Origin: Victivallales bacterium
GTDB lineage: Bacteria; Verrucomicrobiota; Lentisphaeria; Oligosphaerales; Oligosphaeraceae
Assembly: GCA_017964325.1 (NCBI GenBank)
Contig: JAGCSE010000123.1
Location: forward strand, 1 to 13,027
Length of the DNA: 13,027 nt
Direction of reading: 5' to 3'
In this document: piece after piece, positions 6,702-13,027 of the stretch
Position numbering within the stretch: position 1 is the stretch's first letter
Layout of the letters: every line of letters starts with the position of its first letter
Translations under genes and position numbers: made by a program
The notes under the pieces: generated by a model
Databases searched by the model: none
The model's input: only the letters and a program-made list of their open reading frames with translations
Told to the model about the DNA's origin: nothing

Positions 6702-6782
6702 ATGAAAAATGGTCCTGGCAGGCCTGATTTTTCATGATAATCATGCTATCATACATGAAAAACGAGCGTTTTTCGCTTCATG
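6702..6782. repeat. subterminal hairpins built on CATGAAAAA
   Basis: After the transposase stop, CATGAAAAAT (6701-6710) pairs exactly with ATTTTTCATG (6727-6736) around a 16-base loop. A second hairpin, GAAAAACG (6757-6764) with CGTTTTTC (6767-6774), sits between CATG and TTCATG. The same CATGAAA word is part of both terminal repeats and of the left subterminal region (6108-6116). The hairpins may stop outside transcription from entering or leaving the element, or serve as extra transposase sites. Confidence 0.6.
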
Positions 6783-6788
6783 ACGATG

Positions 6789-6805
6789 TTCATGAAATAT
6801 TCGGG
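6789..6805 (-). repeat. right terminal inverted repeat of IS1380 remnant
   Basis: TTCATGAAATATTCGGG is the partner of 6097-6113, with one mismatch (G for T in CCCGAAT versus CCCTAAT). Confidence 0.85.
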
Positions 6806-7154
6806 TTAATACATTGCGCAAAGATGGTTCTGGATGCTTAAAATTTGAATTAAAGCTTGAAAACCTTACAAAATGTGTCATATATATGTAATATGATTGA
6901 GACAATTTCAAAATTCGGGGGATTGAGGCCGTCTCGATTTTGACAACAACGGAGACGCTGTCGATACTTGGGGCCCATGCGATTGCGGCGGGGACACTGC
7001 CGCTTGCAATGTCTCCCATAGTTACCGATTCTCTGGTCTGCCCTTACGCCATGCCGACGCGCCGGGCAGGCATTGAAATAAACGCCAACCACCCCGATGT
7101 TGGAAGAGGAAGCTTTTATGTCATTTGCTTGATAGACTGTTTCGCCAACAATTG
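6806..7154. other. gap between IS1380 remnant and sbcDC end
   Basis: The first ~110 bases are AT-rich with no feature. About 6925-7105 is richer in G+C and open on both strands (forward from 6940, MTTTETLSILGAHAIAAGTL), but no ribosome binding site or known family is evident, so I do not call a gene. It may be a worn gene fragment. No clear T-tailed hairpin terminates the minus-strand sbcDC transcript. Confidence 0.4.
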
Positions 7155-10100
7155 TTATCGATTGGCTTCACTGGCTTGGATACCAGCACCTTCAAGAGTG
7201 CCCATGCCGCCGCTGGAGGAAACTTTAATCTGTGTTTTTATTTTTTCGCCCAGTTTTGCCACATGGCTTATGATGCCCACGAGTTTTCCATCGGTGTTCT
7301 TCAACTGCATCAGAAGTTCCAAGGCACTGTCCAAGGAATCGTCATCCAGCGTACCGAATCCCTCATCTAGCAGGACATTGCCCAGACTTGCATGTTGGCT
7401 GATAGTGCTCATGTCGGCTAAGCCTAGGGCCAAGGCAAGGCTGACCTCAAATTGCTCACCACCAGAGAGATTCCGTGACGTGCGCACCTGATCGCCACGG
7501 TAGTGGTCAATGACATTAAGCTCCAGCGGATCTTCCTTGTCACTGACCAGTTCAAAGTGATTTTTGAGAGCGGTCAGGCGATTCCTGTTTGCGCAATAAA
7601 TCAATTCCCTGAACGTGTATCCTTGGGCAATTTTGCCAAATGCACTGCCTTTTTCATTTCCAAATACCCGATTAAGTTCTGTCCAATTGTTGAAGAGCGG
7701 TTCGATTTCCGTGAGCTCCTTTCGGGTCGTCTCAGTCTCTTTCCGATGCTCGTCATCAACCATCAATCGACCGTGTAGATCGTTGTATGCATTCTGGAGA
7801 TCTTTCTGCTGAGCCTGAAGCTCCGCCCGTTTTGTTTGATTGACCTGGCGGTCTGTTCCTTCGGCAAGCTTGTTCTTTTCTTCCGCCAGAGTTGTTTTCC
7901 GTTGGGCGAGCGTGGCGTTTGCCGTGGCGACCTCCGTGTCAAGCCTGGCAAGTGTTTCCTGAAGTTGCTGTATGGCATTCGGTTCCATTCGCTTGCGCAG
8001 AAACTCTTCTTTGTTGTTGAAACCATATTTCTGGAGTTGAGCGGTAAACGCGTTTTGGCTATTGTGCAAGTCTTCCGCGATTCTCGTCAAAACGTTTGCA
8101 TTTTCCGTCAATGCTTCGTCGTTGTGCCTTAAATCAGCCTCGGCGGCAGTAGCATTATTGGAGGCGGCGTTGACAGTCTGGCGTGCACTTTCGAGTTGGC
8201 GTGTAAATGCCTGCTCACGAGTATCTACGTTATCGTTTCCGAATAGCTCCTGACGATGTGTTTTCAGACTTGACAATCTAGCCGTAAACTCTGCCAGAGC
8301 CTGGTTCTTGGCAGCCACATCATCGGCATTTCGGTTGGCAACTGCATTGTATGCTGCCGTTGCCTGGTTGAACGTCTGCTGGGCCGCATTAAGTCCGTCA
8401 ACGACATTCTGCGCCTGTGCAAACGCCTCTATGCGCGTCTGAAGTGCTGCCGGCAACTGCGTATGGTCTGTCCATTCAACCTGAAGTGCCGTACGCAGTT
8501 CATCTTGCAGGACTCTGGCATCGTTTCTGGCTTGCTCCTGTATTTTTGTCAACTCTTGACGATGATTGTCGAGTGCCGCAGACGCAGAATTGATTTTATT
8601 TTCTAGTTCTTTGCAGTTTTGTTCCAGGTTTTCCAACGTAGCTGTTAACCGTTCTTTCTTTGGATTGTCAATATTAAGTTGTTCATCGCACTGCATAACA
8701 GTGTCCCGGCGTGCTCTCAAATCAGCAACATCCTGGCTGTAGTCATGATTTTCAGGCACGGCGCTTCCGTCGCAATAGGGATGGGTGGTGGAACCGCAAA
8801 GAGGACATGGCTGGCCTGGTGTCAGGAATGCCTTTCTGGAATTGTTGCCCTTAAAGAAATCCTGAAGTTTGCCTGCTGCCGCCAAGAGATCATTAATGTC
8901 TCCGAGAGTCTTGCCAGCCAATGCCTTGTTTTTTGTATTCTCCAGATTTTCAATGGATGCTGTGATTGTTTGGAGATTATCGAAGGTCTTATTCTTTTCA
9001 GTAATTTTCTTTTTCAACTTTTTTTTGTCGTTTTCCAATTCCGTTTCTTCGGCTTTGACGGCATTGGCCTCTTCGACGTTGCGTCCCTCCAATGCGACTA
9101 ATGCGGCTCGACGCAATTCCCAACCTTCGCGTTTGTTTCCCAGTTCTCTGTCTGCCTGATGGTTTTCCAGATACTCTTTGGAGTCTCTTGCTTCAGCTTG
9201 TTTTTGATTCCAGATATCCAAGGCCGTGTTATATGCCTGTTGCGCAGTTTCCTGTGTAGTTCTTGCATTATTATACTGATTTTGCGCTTCGTCTGTCTGT
9301 TGCGTCGTGTTGCGGATTTGTATGTCGAGTTCACGCACTTCTTGGAAAAGCCTTGTATTGGCCTCCTGGGTGTTTTCCAATGCTTGCAGTTTTTCCCTTG
9401 CCTGCCTGGCTGCTTCTTTTGCGTTGTCAAAGGCGGTTCCCAGCGGAACTCGTGATTGCAGAAGCTCGTTCCGCCGGGCATTTGTCTCGTCTTGGCTTAT
9501 TTCCAGAGCATGGAGTGCATCGTATGCGGTCTGGCAATTCTGTGCCTGCAATGCCGCATCCAATGATGTTCGTTGCGGAGCGGCTGAATTCTTATTCTCT
9601 GTCGCCTTCGCCAATGCCTGTTCGCCTTCCTGGACAGATGCCGCATAGCGGTCGACGTTTCCAAATATCTGCTCAATGGCGTCGCATTGCCGAAGATTCT
9701 CGGCCAAAGTAGCAAGCGTTGCCTGCTTTGCCGCTAAATCGTTTGTGATGCGTTCGCGTTCATCATCGGTCAGGCAAGTTATGCCTTTCAATTTATCCTG
9801 CAATGCTTCTCTTTTCTTTTTTACATTGCCCGATTCAGTGAAAATTTGCGCACCGATTTTATTGTAGATTTCCGTGCCTGTGATTTGTGTCAGCAATGGC
9901 GCTCTCTCTTTGCCGTCGGATGACAAGAATTTGGCAAAACTGCCCTGAGCCAGGAGAACGCATTGCGTGAACTGCTCAAGATTCATTCCAATGAGCCTTT
10001 CGATTGCAGCTCTTGTCGGATTTCTACCACCGCCAACTTGCACTTCTTTGCCATTCTTGCATAGATGGTGTTCGGCCTGTTGGAAAGGCTTCTGGCCATT

Positions 10101-11645
10101 TTTGGTACGCTTTTGGCTGAACGTCGCCCGATAATCGTCCTCTCCTAGAAGGAAGGTCAATTCGGCTCGCATTTCATTCTGGCCCTGGCTCATGATGGGA
10201 TTATGAGTTGCGGTTATGCCCCCAGCGCGCGGCGTGGCACCGAAGAGCGCCAGGCAGATGGCGTCCAGAATGCTGGATTTGCCTGCGCCCGTGGGACCGG
10301 AAATCAGGAAGATTCCCATATTGAATTCAGGGGCCTCGAAGTCAATGGTATTCTCACCATAGAGGGAATTCACATTCTTGATGAATAATTTCTTGAACTT
10401 CATGAAGCCTGCAACAGGCGCCTTTGGAGATTCAACAGTAGTTTGGGGATCAATGACCGCGTCATGCGCCTGCAGAAACAGTTTCCGCAATTCTTCCTGT
10501 TGGCTTTCTGGATAGTCGCAGTGATTCTTCACATGGTCGTCAAATACCGCCAATGGAGTCATTTGGGAAATGGGTGTCGGGGATGGGAGTTGCGGCGGCG
10601 GCGTATTGCGCCTCACTTCCGTTTCCACAATCTTGACACCACTGTCACGGAGTTCCATTCTCAGGTCAATTGCCCAGTTGGGCTTGGCTTCTTCGCCGGT
10701 ATAGACGGCCTTGACCCAAGCCTGCTCTTTGTTCGCGCGAAGATCATGGAGCTTTGCGCTGATTTCCTCCATGTCGCCTTCGATGTAAAGCATCCTGTGG
10801 ATGCAGCTGTCGGGAATCTCAACGCCTTCGGGCTTTGACAAATCACTTGTGTCTAGAACAAGCACCTGGGGGACAAAGCTGTTTTCCTGTATCTTCATGG
10901 GCAGGATGGAGCCTGCATAACGCCAGTTGTCATGCTCTGCAACACGCTGTGGCTTATGGATATGCCCTAGCGCCATGTAGTCGTAGCCATCGGCGAATGT
11001 CGCCATGTCAATGCTTTCAAGTTTCCCGACGATGTTATTGTCATCGTTGCTTCTGAAGCTGCTTCCTGATGCATAGAGATGACCCATGCCGATGATGGGT
11101 ATGTTTCGGCCATTACGCAATTCATCAGCGAGTTCCCGGACCTTCGTGTAATGCGCGGAAACGCCAAACGCAAAAACTTGTGCGCGATCCCCTTCAGTCC
11201 CTTCGGGAACAAGCCCGCAGACATCCCTGTGCTCAAGCTGAGGCACGGCGCAGACTATGGCGGCCGGATTGTCTTTCTCTCCCAAAGGAATGACTTCCTG
11301 TTCCAAATGCGCCGTATCCACGTTGCCGACCACGTGGATGTCCTTGCGCTGAAACAGCCATTTCGGTGCACCCAGAAAATCCGTTTTGTCGTGATTGCCG
11401 GCATTCACAACGACTTGTCTGCAACCAGCTTTCTGAAGATCCAGCAGGAAGTTGTAGTACATGTCCTGGGACTCCACTGACGGATGGCCATTGTCAAAGA
11501 CATCGCCCGCCAAAAGCGTCGCTTCGATTTGTCTGTCTTTCACAAGCTTGAGAAGGAAATCGAAGACCTTTCCGATTTCTTCGTTGCGCGAATTGTTTTC
11601 CAGCCGGCATCCCAGATGGATGTCACCAACATGCAATATCTTCAT
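7155..11645 (-). CDS. sbcDC: SbcD-SbcC fusion: Mre11/Rad50-type nuclease-ATPase in one chain
   Basis: 1496 residues; ATG 11645-11643 with AAGGA six to seven bases upstream. Residues 1-345 are SbcD: D8-x-H10, GD48, GNHD 83-86, GH189 and GHIH 227-230 supply the two-metal Mre11 active site. A Pro-rich linker (about 347-414) leads to SbcC from M415: Walker A GPTGAGKS 450-457, Q-loop region near VLLAQGSFAKF, long coiled coils, the zinc hook C947-P-L-C950, ABC signature LSGGEQ 1393-1398, Walker B VLLDE with D1427-E1428, then GFGTLD and ISH. In other bacteria SbcD (~400 aa) and SbcC (~1050 aa) are separate subunits that together bind and cut DNA ends, hairpins and protein-blocked ends. Here both are complete in one frame with no stop, so this is a fusion, not a misread boundary. 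It is monocistronic and unrelated in origin to the decayed island. Assignment very sure. Confidence 0.97.
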   Translation of the reverse strand: MKILHVGDIHLGCRLENNSRNEEIGKVFDFLLKLVKDRQIEATLLAGDVFDNGHPSVESQDMYYNFLLDLQKAGCRQVVVNAGNHDKTDFLGAPKWLFQRKDIHVVGNVDTAHLEQEVIPLGEKDNPAAIVCAVPQLEHRDVCGLVPEGTEGDRAQVFAFGVSAHYTKVRELADELRNGRNIPIIGMGHLYASGSSFRSNDDNNIVGKLESIDMATFADGYDYMALGHIHKPQRVAEHDNWRYAGSILPMKIQENSFVPQVLVLDTSDLSKPEGVEIPDSCIHRMLYIEGDMEEISAKLHDLRANKEQAWVKAVYTGEEAKPNWAIDLRMELRDSGVKIVETEVRRNTPPPQLPSPTPISQMTPLAVFDDHVKNHCDYPESQQEELRKLFLQAHDAVIDPQTTVESPKAPVAGFMKFKKLFIKNVNSLYGENTIDFEAPEFNMGIFLISGPTGAGKSSILDAICLALFGATPRAGGITATHNPIMSQGQNEMRAELTFLLGEDDYRATFSQKRTKNGQKPFQQAEHHLCKNGKEVQVGGGRNPTRAAIERLIGMNLEQFTQCVLLAQGSFAKFLSSDGKERAPLLTQITGTEIYNKIGAQIFTESGNVKKKREALQDKLKGITCLTDDERERITNDLAAKQATLATLAENLRQCDAIEQIFGNVDRYAASVQEGEQALAKATENKNSAAPQRTSLDAALQAQNCQTAYDALHALEISQDETNARRNELLQSRVPLGTAFDNAKEAARQAREKLQALENTQEANTRLFQEVRELDIQIRNTTQQTDEAQNQYNNARTTQETAQQAYNTALDIWNQKQAEARDSKEYLENHQADRELGNKREGWELRRAALVALEGRNVEEANAVKAEETELENDKKKLKKKITEKNKTFDNLQTITASIENLENTKNKALAGKTLGDINDLLAAAGKLQDFFKGNNSRKAFLTPGQPCPLCGSTTHPYCDGSAVPENHDYSQDVADLRARRDTVMQCDEQLNIDNPKKERLTATLENLEQNCKELENKINSASAALDNHRQELTKIQEQARNDARVLQDELRTALQVEWTDHTQLPAALQTRIEAFAQAQNVVDGLNAAQQTFNQATAAYNAVANRNADDVAAKNQALAEFTARLSSLKTHRQELFGNDNVDTREQAFTRQLESARQTVNAASNNATAAEADLRHNDEALTENANVLTRIAEDLHNSQNAFTAQLQKYGFNNKEEFLRKRMEPNAIQQLQETLARLDTEVATANATLAQRKTTLAEEKNKLAEGTDRQVNQTKRAELQAQQKDLQNAYNDLHGRLMVDDEHRKETETTRKELTEIEPLFNNWTELNRVFGNEKGSAFGKIAQGYTFRELIYCANRNRLTALKNHFELVSDKEDPLELNVIDHYRGDQVRTSRNLSGGEQFEVSLALALGLADMSTISQHASLGNVLLDEGFGTLDDDSLDSALELLMQLKNTDGKLVGIISHVAKLGEKIKTQIKVSSSGGMGTLEGAGIQASEANR

Positions 11646-12056
11646 TTGTGTTCCTTGTTTGTTGTTCAATCAAAATGTTTTTCGATGTTACGCTGATATC
11701 CCGCGATAACTTTCATTAATAAAGTAAAAAATGATGACTTTTATAGATGGCTCGTATCGTAATCATCGACTTTTCATCCATAAATATATGCTAGAATCCA
11801 TCTATGTCCACTTCATCTCGAAAAGATTCCAGTCTCCAAGAAATCTATAAAATGTAATCACCAGCTTTGTTTTAATTTAAATTATTGTTATTGTTTTTAA
11901 GTTACATATTATAATTTTGAATTTACAATAAATCTGATTATATATTAATTTCTAGTTGTTCAATTATGTAAAACAAAACACAGCCATCCCATAACTGAGC
12001 GGCTAATTTGAAAATCTGCAGGCTCATGGCATCTTATGGCAGCCTAGCAAGCAGCC
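11646..12056. other. AT-rich divergent spacer, sbcDC to IS4
   Basis: It carries the sbcDC leader (11646-11670), an 8-bp inverted pair ATAGATGG (11743-11750)/CCATCTAT (11798-11805), and a very AT-rich stretch (about 11860-11975) with no gene. Near 11980 base composition changes sharply, which probably marks the IS4 edge. No definite promoter could be chosen for sbcDC. Confidence 0.5.
11804..11857 (+). CDS. possible 17-aa peptide or beheaded gene start
   Basis: ATG 11804 encodes MSTSSRKDSSLQEIYKM and a TAA. The TATATGCTAGAAT word just upstream (11785-11797) resembles an extended -10 element, which would make a nearly leaderless message. No Shine-Dalgarno site is present. The amino-terminal look suggests the first codons of a longer gene whose remainder is lost, but chance cannot be excluded. 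Confidence 0.2.
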   Translation: MSTSSRKDSSLQEIYKM

Positions 12057-12068
12057 AAAGGAGACGCC

Positions 12069-13027
12069 ATGAACCCGCAGAAGAGTACAATGACCGTTCT
12101 TGCCCAGATTGCAAGTTTTATTCCCGACAGAATTGTGGAAAATCTTGCCCGCAAGCATAAAATCCAGACTCGCTCCTTCAGCGCCGACAGCCATGTGGTG
12201 GCCATGCTGTACGCCCATCTGGCCCATTCGCTGAGCCTGAACGACGTCTGCGACAGCCTACGCAACCACGCGGGGGCCCTTTCCCAGATACGGAACTGCA
12301 CGCCGCCGAGCCGCAACGGCCTGTCGCACGCGAACATGACGCGGAACGCCGACATGGCCGAGGAGCTGTTCTGGACCGTCTACAAGTCCCTTGAGAGGCA
12401 GTTCCCCGGGTTCATGGCCCCGGGCCGCGACTGCCCCGGCCTGCCGCACCGCTTCAGAAGCCGCACCCTCCGCGCCGTCGACTCAACGACCATCCAGTTG
12501 AACGCGCTCAACATGGGATGGGCGCAGCACAGGCGGCGGAAGGCGGCCGCGAAGATGCACACGGCCCTGGACATGCGCTCGTTCCTGCCGAACTTCGTCA
12601 TCGTCAAGGCCGCGAAGGACTCGGACCCGAAGACGGCGTGGGAGCTTTGCGCAAGCATGAAGGACGGCGAGATCGCGGTCTTCGACAAGGCGTATGTCGA
12701 TTTCAAACACCTGAATGCGCTTGACGGCCGCGGCGTGTTCCGGGTCACGCGCGCGAAGGACAACATGGTCTATGAAGTTGTGGGACAGCGCACGGGCGGG
12801 AAGTGGACGGCGGATGGCGGGCCGGCGCCGCGGACGGACGGTGCGGGGAAAACCGACGGCGCCCGCGGCGGAGTTGTGGGACAGCGGAAAAAACGCAAGC
12901 GTAAATACGCCTGGAAAAAATGCGCCGTGCTGTCGGACGAGCGGATAAGGCTGTCCGGGCCGAAGACCCGGGAGAACTACCCGAATGAGCTGCGTCTGGT
13001 GGCCGCCATGGTCGAGGTCAGGGGCAA
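12069..13027 (+). CDS. IS4-family transposase (DUF4372 type), 3' end outside window
   Basis: ATG 12069 has AAAGGAG (12057-12063) five bases upstream. 319 codons are visible with no stop. The N-terminal DUF4372 domain covers about residues 8-100 (IASFIPDRIVENLARKHKIQ, VVAMLYAHLAHSLSLNDVCD, RNGLSHANMTRNADM). The DDE catalytic domain follows: D138 in LRAVDSTTIQL and D206 in VFDKAYVDF; the catalytic Glu (YREK region) should lie beyond the window. Residues 237-268 form a Gly/Thr/Asp-rich stretch bracketed by two copies of VVGQR, then a basic KKRKRK patch. The family's usual LSDERIRLSG...YPNELRLV follows. The transposase cuts and pastes its own element. It looks functional as far as seen and differs from its surroundings in its strongly G+C-biased codons. 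Confidence 0.93.
   Translation, partial: MNPQKSTMTVLAQIASFIPDRIVENLARKHKIQTRSFSADSHVVAMLYAHLAHSLSLNDVCDSLRNHAGALSQIRNCTPPSRNGLSHANMTRNADMAEELFWTVYKSLERQFPGFMAPGRDCPGLPHRFRSRTLRAVDSTTIQLNALNMGWAQHRRRKAAAKMHTALDMRSFLPNFVIVKAAKDSDPKTAWELCASMKDGEIAVFDKAYVDFKHLNALDGRGVFRVTRAKDNMVYEVVGQRTGGKWTADGGPAPRTDGAGKTDGARGGVVGQRKKRKRKYAWKKCAVLSDERIRLSGPKTRENYPNELRLVAAMVEVRG
12777..12886 (+). repeat. 14-bp direct repeat bracketing an in-frame insert in the transposase
   Basis: GTTGTGGGACAGCG occurs at 12777-12790 and 12873-12886, exactly 96 bases (32 codons) apart, encoding VVGQR twice. The segment between is unusually G+C-rich and low in complexity. Confidence 0.8.

Larger units (their letters stand above)
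6097..6805 (+). mobile_element. IS1380-family remnant with both ends, internal deletion
   Basis: Seventeen-base terminal inverted repeats bound the element: CCCTAATATTTCATGAA (6097-6113) and TTCATGAAATATTCGGG (6789-6805), matching at 16 of 17. Inside are the N-terminus and C-terminus of one IS1380-type transposase in different frames. At about 709 bp it is far shorter than full IS1380 elements (about 1.7 kb). Flanking tetramers CTAG (6093-6096) and TTAA (6806-6809) agree at two of four positions, so a target duplication is not proven. With both ends retained it could be mobilised by a full-length relative elsewhere in the genome. Confidence 0.85.
11980..13027 (+). mobile_element. IS4-family insertion sequence, left part, runs off window
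   Basis: Composition changes from AT-rich to G+C-rich near 11980 (CACAGCCATCCCATAACTGA), about 90 bases before a transposase start, a usual distance for the left end. The right end and the other inverted repeat lie outside the window, so the exact boundary is inferred. The high G+C of the element against its surroundings and its undamaged reading frame suggest recent insertion. Confidence 0.7.

Noticed and set aside
6093..6809. Target-site duplication of the IS1380 remnant
   Set aside because: Flanking CTAG and TTAA differ at two of four bases. Drift could explain this, but it is not evidence of a duplication.
6940..7491. Plus-strand open frame of 183 codons
   Set aside because: More than half lies opposite the end of sbcDC, and the upstream part has no ribosome site or family match.
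7155..11645. Many long open frames on the plus strand opposite sbcDC (for example 8679-9101, 9263-9712, 10443-10838, 11079-11480)
   Set aside because: They are shadows of the minus-strand coding sequence: no ribosome sites, no known domains, and the minus strand has complete motifs throughout.
11646..11669. TTG at 11669 as start of sbcDC
   Set aside because: The ATG at 11645 has AAGGA at the right distance and begins with the conserved MKILHVGDIHLG; the eight extra residues are unlike the family.

Overview
The window is bacterial chromosome of moderate G+C. It holds one large intact gene, two tRNA genes, two insertion sequences of different ages, and between them a run of decayed accessory genes. 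Both tRNA genes encode their CCA ends and most starts have good Shine-Dalgarno sites, so this is a bacterium. The IS1380 and DUF4372-type IS4 elements, DUF4143 ATPase and AlbA_2 ATP-binding protein suit a host-associated anaerobe (Lentisphaerota/PVC, Bacteroidota or spirochaete type), but I cannot fix the phylum from sequence alone.

Layout. 1-42: possible tail of an upstream gene. 62-266: tRNA-Arg(ACG), tRNA-Phe(GAA) and a strong Rho-independent terminator. 546-5190: a relic island next to tRNA-Phe. It has an intact AlpA/excisionase-like HTH protein, then four dead genes: an AlbA_2/HATPase_c_4 ATP-binding protein with three in-frame stops; an unrecognised ~217-aa gene with one stop, a 5-bp tandem duplication and a 1-nt slip; a minus-strand acidic protein with an early in-frame TAG; and the C-terminal third of a DUF4143 ATPase. 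An array of 22-bp direct repeats lies between the first two.

5215-6093 (minus): a two-TM protein of unknown function and, upstream of it, a small gene apparently cut at its 5' end by an IS1380 remnant (6097-6805). That remnant keeps both 17-bp inverted ends but has lost most of its transposase through an internal deletion. A striking AT-rich palindrome with two competing folds sits directly before its start codon.

7155-11645 (minus): a 1496-aa natural fusion of SbcD (Mre11-type nuclease) and SbcC (Rad50-type ATPase with zinc hook). All catalytic motifs are present, so the whole DNA double-strand-end processing machine is encoded as one chain. This is the most notable gene in the window. 11646-12056: AT-rich spacer. 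12069-end: an apparently intact, G+C-rich IS4-family transposase running off the window, probably a recent arrival.

The genes do not form one pathway. The picture is a tRNA-linked integration hotspot whose cargo has been dying by point mutation, small indels and IS traffic, beside a conserved repair gene under selection.
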